Both the position numbers and the translations under genes were made by a program. This document shows, piece after piece, positions 1 through 8,211 of a stretch of DNA of 34,196 nucleotides. The notes beneath the pieces are model-generated. The model saw nothing but the letters and a program-made list of their open reading frames with translations, was not told the DNA's origin and did no database searches. Each line of letters begins with the position of its first letter. The stretch's first letter is position 1. The stretch comes from Streptomyces boncukensis (GTDB lineage Bacteria > Actinomycetota > Actinomycetes > Streptomycetales > Streptomycetaceae), in the NCBI RefSeq assembly GCF_011045075.1, contig NZ_JAAKZZ010000017.1, positions 1-34,196 on the forward strand, written 5' to 3'.

Positions 1-2
1 CG

Positions 3-2393
3 CACGCCCCCGCCGGCCCCGAGGGCCCCGGGGCCCGCGCAGAGCCCGACGCGCCCGACGCGCCCGACGCGCCCGCCACCGCGCTGCTGCGGACCCTCAC
101 CGAGCTCTCCGCCGACCTCCCCGCCGTCGCCCCGGGACACCTCGCCGCCGCTGCCCTGCGCGGGCGCCGTCCGGACTCCACCGAGGCGGAGCTGCGCGCG
201 CTGGCCACCGAGGCCGCCGCCGGGCTCATCGGCGAGGAGCCGGCGCACTCCCGGCTCGCGGCCCGGCTGCTCACCCTCGCCATCCGGGAGGAGGCCGCGT
301 CCCAGGGCGCCGTCTCGTTCTCCGCCTCCGTGGCGGTGGGCCACGCGCAGGGCCTGATCGCGGACGGCACAGCGGAGTTCGTCCGCACGCACGCGGCGCG
401 GCTGGACGCCCTGGTCGAGCACGCCGTGGCGGACGGCGCCGACGACCGCTTCGGCTACTTCGGGCTGCGCACCGTGCACTCCCGCTACCTGCTCCGGCAC
501 CCCACCACCCGGCAGGCGGTCGAGACACCGCAGCACTTCCTGCTCCGCGTCGCCTGCGGCCTGGCCGGCGGCACCGGCGAGCAGGCCGTCGACGAGGTCG
601 CCGAGCTCTACCGCCTCACCAGCTCGCTCGCCTATCTGCCCTCCTCCCCCACGCTCTTCAACTCCGGCACCCGGCATCCGCAGATGTCGTCCTGCTATCT
701 GCTCGACTCGCCCCGCGACGAGCTGGACTCCATCTACGAGCGCTACCACCAGGTCGCCCGGCTCTCCAAGCACGCGGGCGGCATCGGCCTCTCGTACTCC
801 CGGATCCGCGCCCGGGGGTCGCTGATCCGGGGGACGAACGGGCACTCGGGCGGGATCGTGCCGTTCCTGCGCACCCTCGACTCCTCGGTCGCCGCCGTCA
901 ACCAGGGCGGCCGGCGCAAGGGCGCCGCCTGCGTCTACCTGGAGACCTGGCACGCGGACATCGAGGAGTTCCTGGAACTGCGCGACAACACCGGCGAGGA
1001 CGCCCGGCGCACCCACAACCTCAACCTGGCGCACTGGATCCCGGACGAGTTCATGCGGCGCGTGGCGGCGGACGCGGACTGGTCCCTGTTCTCGCCGGCG
1101 GACGTGCCGGAGCTGGTGGACCTGTGGGGCGAGGAGTTCGACGCCGCCTACCGCCGGGCCGAGGCGGAAGGGCGCGCCCAGCGGACGGTGCCCGCGCGGC
1201 AGCTGTACGGCGCGATGATGCGCACCCTCGCCCAGACCGGCAACGGCTGGATGACGTTCAAGGACACCTCCAACCGCACCGCCAACCAGACAGCCGAGCC
1301 GGGCCGCACGGTGCACTCCTCCAACCTGTGCACGGAGATCCTGGAGGTCACCGACGACGGCGAGACGGCGGTGTGCAACCTGGGCTCGGTCAATCTGGCG
1401 GCCCATCTGGGCGAGGACGGCGCGATGGACTGGGAGCGGCTGGACGCCACCGTCCGCACCGCCGTGACGTTCCTGGACCGCGTGGTGGACGTCAACTACT
1501 ACCCCACCGGCCAGGCCGCCCACTCCAACTCCCGCTGGCGCCCCGTCGGTCTGGGCGTGATGGGCCTGCAGGACGTGTTCTTCCGGCTGGGCCTGCCCTT
1601 CGACTCCCCCGCGGCCCGCGAGCTGTCCACCCGGATCGCCGAGCGCGTCATGCTCGCCGCCTACGAGACGTCCGCCGGCCTCGCCGAGCGGCACGGCCCG
1701 CACCCCGGCTGGGAGGCCACCCGCACCGCGCGCGGCGTCCTGCACCCGGACCACTACCCGGACGCCGAGCAGCACTGGCCGGAGCGCTGGACGGCGCTGC
1801 GCGCGCGGATCGCGCGCACGGGCATGCGCAACGCGCTGCTGCTGGCCGTCGCGCCCACCGCCACCATCGCCTCCATCGCGGGCGTCTACGAGTGCATCGA
1901 GCCCCAGGTGTCCAACCTCTTCAAGCGCGAGACGCTCAGCGGGGAGTTCCTCCAGGTGAACACCTATCTGGTGGAGGAGCTGAAGCGGCACGGGCTGTGG
2001 GACGAGCGGGCGCGCGGGGCGCTGCGCGAGTCGGCCGGGTCGGTGCAGGACCTGGACTGGGTGCCCGCCGGAGTGCGGGAGCTGTACCGCACCGCCTGGG
2101 AGATCCCGCAGCGCGCCCTGATCGACATGGCCGCGGCACGCACCCCGTACCTCGACCAGAGCCAGTCGCTGAACCTGTTCATGGCCTCCCCCACCATCGG
2201 CAAGCTCAGCTCGATGTACGCGTACGCGTGGCAGCGCGGCATCAAGACCACGTACTACCTGCGGTCGCGCCCGGCCACCCGGATCGCGCAGGCGGCGAAG
2301 TCCGCCGTACCGCAGCAGGCGGAGAACGGCACGGAGGACGAGGCCGCCGCCTGCTCCCTGGAGAACCCCGAGTCCTGCGAGGCATGCCAGTGA
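3..2393 (+). CDS. nrdA: Class I ribonucleoside-diphosphate reductase, large (alpha) subunit, 5'-truncated by window edge
   Basis: Reduces ribonucleoside diphosphates to deoxyribonucleotides together with NrdB in the cytosol. The frame is open from base 3 with no stop, and RNR homology already lies upstream of the internal GTG at 330, so the true start is left of the window; 796 residues are visible. Catalytic features: first active-site cysteine in MSSCYLL (codon 693), thiyl-radical cysteine in NLCTEI (1329), partner cysteine in AVCNLGSVNL (1374), the radical-transfer tyrosine pair in TTYYLR (2253-2258), and a C-terminal redox pair in ESCEACQ. Near the left edge is a low-complexity Asp-Ala-Pro linker made of three 9-bp units. 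Any N-terminal ATP-cone would lie outside the window. The gene overlaps nrdB by 4 bp (GTGA), which suggests translational coupling. Confidence 0.96.
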   Translation, partial: HAPAGPEGPGARAEPDAPDAPDAPATALLRTLTELSADLPAVAPGHLAAAALRGRRPDSTEAELRALATEAAAGLIGEEPAHSRLAARLLTLAIREEAASQGAVSFSASVAVGHAQGLIADGTAEFVRTHAARLDALVEHAVADGADDRFGYFGLRTVHSRYLLRHPTTRQAVETPQHFLLRVACGLAGGTGEQAVDEVAELYRLTSSLAYLPSSPTLFNSGTRHPQMSSCYLLDSPRDELDSIYERYHQVARLSKHAGGIGLSYSRIRARGSLIRGTNGHSGGIVPFLRTLDSSVAAVNQGGRRKGAACVYLETWHADIEEFLELRDNTGEDARRTHNLNLAHWIPDEFMRRVAADADWSLFSPADVPELVDLWGEEFDAAYRRAEAEGRAQRTVPARQLYGAMMRTLAQTGNGWMTFKDTSNRTANQTAEPGRTVHSSNLCTEILEVTDDGETAVCNLGSVNLAAHLGEDGAMDWERLDATVRTAVTFLDRVVDVNYYPTGQAAHSNSRWRPVGLGVMGLQDVFFRLGLPFDSPAARELSTRIAERVMLAAYETSAGLAERHGPHPGWEATRTARGVLHPDHYPDAEQHWPERWTALRARIARTGMRNALLLAVAPTATIASIAGVYECIEPQVSNLFKRETLSGEFLQVNTYLVEELKRHGLWDERARGALRESAGSVQDLDWVPAGVRELYRTAWEIPQRALIDMAAARTPYLDQSQSLNLFMASPTIGKLSSMYAYAWQRGIKTTYYLRSRPATRIAQAAKSAVPQQAENGTEDEAAACSLENPESCEACQ
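48..74 (+). repeat. Three perfect 9-bp tandem units inside nrdA
   Basis: GACGCGCCC is repeated three times without mismatch (48-56, 57-65, 66-74), in frame, encoding Asp-Ala-Pro three times. It probably forms a flexible linker between N-terminal regions of NrdA. It is a likely site of strand slippage in 3-codon steps. Confidence 0.85.
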
Positions 2394-3430
2394 CGACCAA
2401 GAAGACGACGAAGATGACGAAGATGACGACGAAGAACCTGCTCGACCCGGGCTTCGAGCTGACCCTGCGCCCCATGCGCTACCCGCACTTCTACGAGCGC
2501 TACCGGGACGCCATCAAGAACACCTGGACCGTCGAGGAGGTGGACCTCCACTCGGACGTCGCCGACCTCGCCAAGCTCACACCCGCCGAGCAGCACATGA
2601 TCAGCCGCCTGGTGGCCTTCTTCGCGACCGGCGACTCGATCGTCGCGAACAACCTGGTGCTGACGCTCTACAAGCACATCAACTCCCCCGAGGCGCGGCT
2701 GTACCTGTCCCGGCAGCTGTTCGAGGAGGCCGTGCACGTCCAGTTCTATCTGACGCTGCTGGACACCTATCTGCCCGACCACGACGAGCGCGCCGAGGCG
2801 TTCGCCGCGATCGAGAACATCCCGTCCATCCGGGAGAAGGCGCAGTTCTGCTTCCGCTGGATGGACTCCGTCGAGTCGGTCGACCAGTTGGACAGCCGGG
2901 CCGACCGGCGCCGCTTCCTGCTGAACCTGATCTGCTTCGCCGCGTGCATCGAGGGGCTGTTCTTCTACGGCGCCTTCGCCTACGTCTACTGGTTCCGCTC
3001 ACGCGGCCTGCTGCACGGCCTCGCCACGGGCACCAACTGGGTGTTCCGCGACGAGTCCATGCACATGTCGTTCGCCTTCGAGGTGGTGGACACGGTGCGC
3101 GAGGAGGAGCCGGAGCTCTTCGACGAGGAACTGGCGAAGGAGGTCACCGCGATGCTGGAGGAGGCCGTGACGGCCGAGCTGCAGTTCGCACACGACCTGT
3201 GCGGGGACGGCCTGCCGGGCATGAACACCGCATCCATGCGGCAGTACCTGGAGGCCGTCGCGGACCAGCGGCTGGCCCGGCTGGGCTTCCCGGTCCGCTA
3301 CGGCTCCAGCAACCCGTTCTCGTTCATGGAGCTGCAGAACGTGCAGGAGCTGACCAACTTCTTCGAGCGCCGCCCCTCGGCCTACCAGGTGGCCGTCGAG
3401 GGCACGGTCTCCTTCGACGACGACTTCTAG
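2390..3430 (+). CDS. nrdB: Class I ribonucleoside-diphosphate reductase, small (beta) subunit
   Basis: Provides the diiron-tyrosyl radical cofactor for NrdA. From the GTG at 2390 it has 346 residues. Visible ligands: Asp82 (GDSIVANN), Glu113 and His116 with the radical tyrosine Tyr120 in EEAVHVQFY, Glu188 (ACIEGLFF), and Glu222/His225 (DESMHMSF). The E-x2-H-x3-Y spacing matches tyrosyl-radical enzymes. The GTG start overlaps the nrdA stop (GTGA) and sits 7 nt after GAGG (2379-2382). An in-frame ATG at 2384 is possible, but it lies only one base from that ribosome-binding site. The N-terminus is unusual: about 15 Lys/Thr/Met-rich residues coded by a short DNA repeat, before the conserved LLDPGFELTLRP start of the fold. 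The gene ends just before a strong hairpin. Confidence 0.96.
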   Translation: MTTKKTTKMTKMTTKNLLDPGFELTLRPMRYPHFYERYRDAIKNTWTVEEVDLHSDVADLAKLTPAEQHMISRLVAFFATGDSIVANNLVLTLYKHINSPEARLYLSRQLFEEAVHVQFYLTLLDTYLPDHDERAEAFAAIENIPSIREKAQFCFRWMDSVESVDQLDSRADRRRFLLNLICFAACIEGLFFYGAFAYVYWFRSRGLLHGLATGTNWVFRDESMHMSFAFEVVDTVREEEPELFDEELAKEVTAMLEEAVTAELQFAHDLCGDGLPGMNTASMRQYLEAVADQRLARLGFPVRYGSSNPFSFMELQNVQELTNFFERRPSAYQVAVEGTVSFDDDF

Positions 3431-3454
3431 CCGCCTTCTGGACGACTGCTCAGT

Positions 3455-3488
3455 GGAGCGGGGCCAGCGGATCCGCCGGCCCCGCTCC
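3455..3488. terminator. Hairpin between nrdB and def, probably bidirectional
   Basis: GGAGCGGGGCC (3455-3465) pairs perfectly with 3478-3488, an 11-bp stem. The loop itself holds a small palindrome (GCGGATCCGC). It lies 25 bp after the nrdB stop and just past the 3' end of the convergent def gene. A T-containing stretch follows on the plus strand, but there is no clean T-tract. Confidence 0.75.
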
Positions 3489-3502
3489 TCGTTCTGTTCG
3501 CG

Positions 3503-3538
3503 CTACTGGTTCTACTGGTTCTACCGGTTCTACTCGTT
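3503..3538 (-). repeat. Four 9-bp tandem units at the 3' end of def, each carrying an in-frame TAG
   Basis: Plus-strand units CTACTGGTT, CTACTGGTT, CTACCGGTT and CTACTCGTT occupy 3503-3511, 3512-3520, 3521-3529 and 3530-3538. Read in the def frame, each unit starts or continues with TAG, so the def stop codon is followed by three further in-frame TAG codons at 9-nt spacing. Confidence 0.85.
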
Positions 3539-4171
3539 CGGCACCGTCTCGTAGCGGGGGGTGTTCTCCGCCATCTGCTGCAGGACGTCCTTCCGCTCCC
3601 GCTTCGACAGCCGGTCGATGTAGAGGTACCCGTAGAGGTGGTCCGTCTCGTGCTGCAGACAGCGCGCGAAGTAGCCGGTGCCCTCGACGGCGATCGGCTC
3701 GCCCGCCGCGTCCCGGCCGCGCACCACCGCGTACTCGGGGCGCGCGAGCGGCCCGTAGGCGCCCGGCACGGACAGGCAGCCTTCGTTGCCCTCGTCGAGC
3801 ACCCGCTCCCGGCCCTCCAGCGCGTCGAGCACCGGGTTGCAGACGACGCCCACGTGCCGCACCCCGTCGTCGTCCATGCAGTCGTACACGAAGACCTTCA
3901 GGTCGACGCCGATCTGGTTGGCGGCGAGCCCCACGCCCTCGGCGGCGCGCTGGCTGGCGAACATGTCGTCGACCAGCCGGGCCAGCTCGTCGTCGAAGGC
4001 CGTGACCTCCTTGCACTCCCGGTGCAGTACGGGGTTGCCGACAACGGTGATGGGGCGCACCGTACCCCGCGCGCGATGGGCCTCCTCACGCGCCCCGGCG
4101 TCCGTCACGTCGTCGATGAACACGCCGTCCACCGCCTCGGACCCGGCCCCCGTTTCCTGCTGCTGCGCCAT
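3530..4171 (-). CDS. def: Peptide deformylase
   Basis: Metal-dependent enzyme that removes the formyl group from the N-terminal methionine of new proteins. All three family motifs are present in the 213-residue product: [10 protein letters not shown] (79-88), EGCLSVP (130-136, metal ligand Cys132) and QHETDH (173-178, ligands His174 and His178, catalytic Glu175). I chose the ATG at 4171 (MAQQQ...) because a purine-rich GGAAGG lies 11 nt upstream. An in-frame GTG at 4201 has no ribosome-binding site and would add ten unconserved-looking residues. The first 30 residues are acidic and variable, as is common in Streptomyces deformylases. The gene converges on nrdB. Confidence 0.96.
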   Translation of the reverse strand: MAQQQETGAGSEAVDGVFIDDVTDAGAREEAHRARGTVRPITVVGNPVLHRECKEVTAFDDELARLVDDMFASQRAAEGVGLAANQIGVDLKVFVYDCMDDDGVRHVGVVCNPVLDALEGRERVLDEGNEGCLSVPGAYGPLARPEYAVVRGRDAAGEPIAVEGTGYFARCLQHETDHLYGYLYIDRLSKRERKDVLQQMAENTPRYETVPNE

Positions 4172-4245
4172 GCCCTCGTACGCCTTCCCTGCAATTCCCA
4201 CAAGCCGACTGGTGCCCTACAGGGTACGGGGCCGTACGAGGGGCC

Positions 4246-5247
4246 TCAGCAGACCTCCTCCAGATCCCGCCACTCACGGGTGTCCGGGCTGTCCGCGACC
4301 CAGCCGTCCAGCAGTCCGCGCACCAGCCCGGCCGGCGCGGCCAGCCCGCACTCGCGCTCGGGCACCCACAGCTCCCCCGGGCCGCCCGGCGTCATATGCC
4401 CCAGCGGTCCCGGCCGACCGGGCGCGCTGTGGTCGTGCGGATCCACGTGCAGGCCGCCGTCGCCCTCGTCGGCCGGCATGGTGCTCTCCGAGCAGGCGCG
4501 GCACAGCAGCCGTACGGAAGAGGACCAGTCCTCGGCGGCGAAGCCCGCGTCCGCTGCCAGCCGCTCCAGCGCGTCCCTGTCGGCCTCCGCGGCCGCCTCC
4601 AGCAGCACCACCCAGGTGGGCACCGGGGAGGGCGCCCACAGCTCGATCTCGTCGAAGACGGGGTACGAGGGCCCGGCCGCTGTGGTCCGCTCACCGTGCG
4701 GCACCCCGTCGTGCAGCACGACCTCGCCCCAGCGCCGCCCGGACGACGGCAGCGGGATGCTCTGGACCTCCATGCGCGCCGGGTCGATCCGCCGCCCCCA
4801 CACGACCTCCGCCTCGCCCTCCGGGGAGAGCCGCACGGCCGCGCTGCCCAGCTGCATACCGGTGGGCTCCCCGGCCGCCGCCGCGCCCTGCGCCTGGCCC
4901 GGAACCTGCAGCCCGTACGCCTGCCACGCGCGCCGGGCCAGCGGCCAGTCCTGCAGCGCGGTGGCCGCGATGCCGACGTTCCACCAGTCGGGCGCCCCGG
5001 TCTCCCGGTCCAGCAGCGCGACGGCACGCAGTCCGGCGGCTCGGGCCTGCTCCCAGTCGTGCCGGAACTTGTGCAGCAGCGCGAGGTTGAACCAGGACTC
5101 CGAGAGCCAGGGCTCCATGTCGGCGGCACGGGTGAGCAGCGCGCCGGCGTCGTCGTACCGCCCGTCGCCGATGAGCGTGAACGCGCGGTCCGTCGCCTGC
5201 CGCCAGGAGGCGGAGGGACGGTGCCGCACCTTGCCGAAGATCCTCAC
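4246..5247 (-). CDS. Tetratricopeptide-repeat protein, function unknown
   Basis: Conserved-looking actinobacterial protein of 333 residues. The N-terminal third contains TPR-type helices (ATDRAFTLIGDGRYDDAGALL, then SESWFNLALLHKFRHDWEQA), expected to mediate protein-protein contacts. The middle and C-terminal parts match nothing I recognise. A short LLCRACSES segment gives a CxxC pair and the protein ends in Cys. I placed the start at GTG 5247 (MRIFGKVRHRP). An in-frame GTG at 5277 would add ten residues (MGSPAETAEP). Neither has a strong ribosome-binding site. It lies downstream of the membrane HD genes on the same strand, but a hairpin (5319-5338) separates them, so it is probably a separate transcription unit. 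No signal peptide or membrane segment is visible. Confidence 0.75.
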   Translation of the reverse strand: MRIFGKVRHRPSASWRQATDRAFTLIGDGRYDDAGALLTRAADMEPWLSESWFNLALLHKFRHDWEQARAAGLRAVALLDRETGAPDWWNVGIAATALQDWPLARRAWQAYGLQVPGQAQGAAAAGEPTGMQLGSAAVRLSPEGEAEVVWGRRIDPARMEVQSIPLPSSGRRWGEVVLHDGVPHGERTTAAGPSYPVFDEIELWAPSPVPTWVVLLEAAAEADRDALERLAADAGFAAEDWSSSVRLLCRACSESTMPADEGDGGLHVDPHDHSAPGRPGPLGHMTPGGPGELWVPERECGLAAPAGLVRGLLDGWVADSPDTREWRDLEEVC

Positions 5248-5318
5248 TGGTTCCGCCGTTTCTGCCGGACTTCCCACCTGTCGTCACCATAGAATGAAAG
5301 ACCGGTGGCCGCGTCCCC

Positions 5319-5338
5319 CGGGACGGGGCTCCGTCCCG
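5319..5338 (-). terminator. Hairpin after the HD-domain gene pair
   Basis: CGGGACGG (5319-5326) and CCGTCCCG (5331-5338) form a perfect 8-bp stem with a GGCT loop. It starts 30 bp past the stop of the degenerate HD gene. There is no T-tract, which is common for actinomycete terminators, so function is inferred. Confidence 0.55.
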
Positions 5339-5367
5339 ACCGCCCGGTGTGCCGGCGCCCCGAGGCG

Positions 5368-6615
5368 TCACCCCCCGTGCACCACACGGGCCAGCGCCTC
5401 CACCACCCGTGGTTCGTAGTCACGCTCGGTGTCCTCCCGCAGCCGGTCCAGCGCGGGCGCGACGCCGGGGAAGCCCGCGGCGGACCGTTCCGCCGGACGC
5501 CGGGCCAGCAGGTCCTCGTAGGCGTTCACCACACGGATGACCCGGGCGGCGACAGGCTGCTCGCGGTACGGGTCGGCCTGCCGCTCCACGACGACCGCCA
5601 CCTCGGGCGCCACGCCCGTCTGCCGCACCACGGCCCCGCCCAGCAGGGCGATCCGCCGCTGCTCCTGCGGCGCGAGGGGCTGGGTGGCTCCGCCGGGCAC
5701 CGGATCGACCAGGGAGAGCTGCCCGATGTCGTGCATCAGGGCCGCGTACTCCAGCACGGTGAGTTCCGGCTCGCGCAGGCCCAGCTCGCGGCCGACGGCC
5801 CGGCTGAGCCGGGCCACCCGGCGGGCGTGCCCCTGCGGGGTGTGCCCGGCGACCTCTGTCGCACGCGCGAGGGACGCGATGGTCTGCCGGTAGGTCGCCC
5901 GTACGGAGGCGTAACGGCGGAAGGAGAACTGCGTCAGCAGCAGCGGCACACAGAACACGGGCAGCGCCCACAGGCCCGCCACGGCGACCGCCAGCGCGAT
6001 GACGGCGCCGGTCGCGGCGATGGCCGGAACGATGCCCAGCCGGGCCCGCAACTCGTCGCGCAGCAGCGGGCCGAAGGGCCAGCCGGCCCGCGCGGCGGAC
6101 AGCGCGGCCGTGAGCAGCGCGTCGCACGCGCCGGTGAGCAGGGTGATGCCGAGCAGGCACAGCACATAGCCGGGGCCGGGGGCGAACGCCCCGGCCAGCC
6201 AGCCGGAGTTGTACAGGGGCTGGAAGCAGGTGGCGGCGAAGCCGACGCCGAGCACCGCGCGCACGCTGTGGTCGACCGGCGGGGGCTGCCCGCGCGCGAC
6301 GTGCGGGGCCAGGCCGCACAGCGAGGCGACGACGGTGACGGCGACGGTCTGCAGCACGCCGTGCGAGGTGGGCTCGCCCCCGGCCTCGCCCAGCAGCGCG
6401 TAGCCGAGCGCCCCGGCGATGCCCAGCGGGCCGACCGTGCGGCTGCCGCCGTCGGCCTCCGGCAGCCGCACCCGGGCGAACTCCCCCACGGCGATGACGC
6501 ATCCGAAGGCGGCGGCGATGCCGGGCTCGTCGAGGCCGCGCCACAGGGTGGCGCACAGCGCCACCGCGCAGAGTGCCGCGGCAGCCGCGTAGAGCAGCGT
6601 GACGGCGTGTCTCAC
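5368..6615 (-). CDS. Multi-pass membrane protein with a degenerate HD-GYP-like domain
   Basis: 415 residues from GTG 6615, which overlaps the stop of the upstream HD-GYP gene (GTGA, 6612-6615). About six or seven hydrophobic segments fill residues 1-230; a cytoplasmic HD-like domain follows. His263 (HARRV) and the HD pair His295-Asp296 (LMHDIGQL) remain. The HDxGK lysine is Gln299, the region where the family has HHExxDGxGYP reads VVVERQADPY (341-350), and the later conserved VADAFDAM segment reads VVNAYEDL with Asn364. With several metal and GYP residues missing, it is unlikely to be a standard c-di-GMP phosphodiesterase. It may be a regulatory partner of the intact HD-GYP protein, or an HD enzyme of other specificity. 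Streptomyces HD-GYP proteins have been discussed in c-di-GMP signalling; a match to a named pair is not something I can confirm. Confidence 0.85.
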   Translation of the reverse strand: MRHAVTLLYAAAAALCAVALCATLWRGLDEPGIAAAFGCVIAVGEFARVRLPEADGGSRTVGPLGIAGALGYALLGEAGGEPTSHGVLQTVAVTVVASLCGLAPHVARGQPPPVDHSVRAVLGVGFAATCFQPLYNSGWLAGAFAPGPGYVLCLLGITLLTGACDALLTAALSAARAGWPFGPLLRDELRARLGIVPAIAATGAVIALAVAVAGLWALPVFCVPLLLTQFSFRRYASVRATYRQTIASLARATEVAGHTPQGHARRVARLSRAVGRELGLREPELTVLEYAALMHDIGQLSLVDPVPGGATQPLAPQEQRRIALLGGAVVRQTGVAPEVAVVVERQADPYREQPVAARVIRVVNAYEDLLARRPAERSAAGFPGVAPALDRLREDTERDYEPRVVEALARVVHGG

Positions 6616-7994
6616 GGCACGGGCTCCGAGGCCGCGCGCACACCGCCGCCGACGCCGCCCGAGCCGCCGTACGGGCCCTCCAGCGCCTCGGTGAGGTCCG
6701 CCGTGGCGGCGGGCGACCAGCCCTCGCGGTCCAGCGCGCGGCGCAGCGCGCGCACCACGTCGGGGTCGAACTGGCTGCCCGCGCAGCGGTCGAGCTCGAC
6801 CAGCGCAGCGCCGACCGGGCGGGCGCGGCTGTAGCTGCGGGTGGAGGTCATCGCGTCGAAGGCGTCGGCCACCGCGACCACCCGTGCGAAGGGCGGGATC
6901 TCGCTGCCGGACAGGCCGTAGGGGTAGCCGGTGCCGTCCATGCGTTCGTGGTGGTGCAGGATCGCGGCCCGCGCCTCGCCCAGGAAGCCGATGCCGCGCA
7001 CCATCTCGTTGCCGTACTCGGGGTGCAGCTGGATGACGCGGCGCTCCTCGGCGGTGAGCGGGCCCTCCTTGCGCAGCAGCCGGGTGGGGACGCCGAGCTT
7101 GCCGACGTCGTGCAGGATGCCCGCGAAGCGCAGCGCCTCGGTCCTGGCCTCGTCCATGCCCAGCTCGCGGGCGATCAGCGCGGAGGCGCGGCCGACGCGC
7201 TCGCTGTGGCCGCGGGTGTAGCGGTCCTTGATGTCCACGGCCTGCACCAGGGCGCGGACGGTGGCCCGGTGCGCGGCCCGCTCGCGGTGGTACTGCGCGA
7301 AGACCCAGCAGCAGATGTACATCGGCAGCAGCACCAGGAGCGCCGCCACCGGCCCGTACGGGCTGCGCCACAGCACCGCCATCATCAGCCCGGCCAGACC
7401 GTGCGCCAGATGGGGTCCGGCGGAGCGGGCGAACTGTCCGCGCCAGGCCAGCCGCGGCGGGCAGCGCTCGGCGGCGACGAGCATGCAGCCGTCCAGCGCG
7501 GTGGTGACGGCGCACAGGGTGAGCGCGGCGGCCACGGCGGGCGGCAGGGCGGCGGGGAACGCGAGCGGAGCGCCGTCCGCGAGCTGCCCGCTCAGCGCTC
7601 CGTGGACCCGTGCGGCGGCCCAGGCGGCGAGCGCCAGCTGCGCCGCGTGCCACACGCGGCGCGCCACCGGGTGGTGCGCGCGCGCCCGTCCGACCAGCGC
7701 GCCGGGCACCGGGGTGAGCGCCGCGGCGGCGGGCGGCAGCAGCACGGCGGCGGTGAGCAGGACGGGGAAGAAAGCGCCGACGTTGCCGGGCACCCGGGGG
7801 CCGAGGAGGGGGCAGCGCGGCGCGTACTCGCACAGCGCGTAGAGGGCCGCCAGCGGAAGCAGCACGCCCCACTCGACGCCCCGGAGTCCGCCGGGTCCGC
7901 CCGGCGTGGAGGCGGCGCAGGCGACGGCGGCACACACCGCGCACGCGAGGGTGACACGCGCAGCGCGCGTCAGCCGTGCCCCGCCGCCATGCAT
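6612..7994 (-). CDS. Multi-pass membrane HD-GYP phosphohydrolase
   Basis: 460 residues. Residues 10-235 hold about six hydrophobic segments, a probable membrane sensor or anchor with no domain I can name. Residues 245-425 are a full HD-GYP domain: His263 in RGHSERVG, His295-Asp296 with Lys299 in ILHDVGKLGVP, HP at 324-325, HHER...DGTGYP (348-358), and VAVADAFDAMTS (373-384). HD-GYP proteins typically hydrolyse cyclic di-GMP, which in Streptomyces controls development through BldD; substrate is inferred from the motif. ATG 7994 follows GGGGAGG at a good distance (9 nt). The C-terminal tail is Gly-rich. It overlaps the degenerate HD gene by 4 bp, so the two are probably made together. Confidence 0.93.
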   Translation of the reverse strand: MHGGGARLTRAARVTLACAVCAAVACAASTPGGPGGLRGVEWGVLLPLAALYALCEYAPRCPLLGPRVPGNVGAFFPVLLTAAVLLPPAAAALTPVPGALVGRARAHHPVARRVWHAAQLALAAWAAARVHGALSGQLADGAPLAFPAALPPAVAAALTLCAVTTALDGCMLVAAERCPPRLAWRGQFARSAGPHLAHGLAGLMMAVLWRSPYGPVAALLVLLPMYICCWVFAQYHRERAAHRATVRALVQAVDIKDRYTRGHSERVGRASALIARELGMDEARTEALRFAGILHDVGKLGVPTRLLRKEGPLTAEERRVIQLHPEYGNEMVRGIGFLGEARAAILHHHERMDGTGYPYGLSGSEIPPFARVVAVADAFDAMTSTRSYSRARPVGAALVELDRCAGSQFDPDVVRALRRALDREGWSPAATADLTEALEGPYGGSGGVGGGVRAASEPVP

Positions 7995-8135
7995 CGAGAG
8001 CCACCTCCCCGTCGGCCCGCTGCCTCACAGGTTGGGGAGGATAGGGCGGTGACGGGGCGCGGGGGCGCCTGCGGGCGGCGTTCCCCCGTACGGATGGACG
8101 CGGCTCACCCGATGGGGTGAGTTCGGCTGGGGGAC

Positions 8136-8183
8136 GGCGTCGTTTCGGGGCGGCGTCGTTTCGGGGCGGCGTCGTTTCGGGGC
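8136..8183. repeat. Three perfect 16-bp tandem units between rsrA and the HD-GYP gene
   Basis: GGCGTCGTTTCGGGGC is repeated at 8136-8151, 8152-8167 and 8168-8183 with no mismatch, and a decayed fourth copy (GTGTCGTT) follows. It lies 29 bp beyond the rsrA stop and about 140 bp upstream of the HD-GYP start. The 217-bp gap (7995-8211) otherwise shows only the HD-GYP ribosome-binding site and a TATCCT (8043-8038, minus) that could be a -10 element but has no convincing -35. Confidence 0.85.
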
Positions 8184-8211
8184 AGTGTCGTTCACGGCCC
8201 CGGGCGGGGTC

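Noticed and set aside
1124..2389. Long frame running into nrdB from inside nrdA
   Set aside because: It is the shifted shadow of nrdA. NrdB homology starts only after the nrdA stop, at GTG 2390.
5368..8028. Single 886-residue reading of both HD genes as one protein
   Set aside because: The upper part is in the wrong frame relative to the intact HD-GYP domain. Two genes overlapping by GTGA explain the region better.
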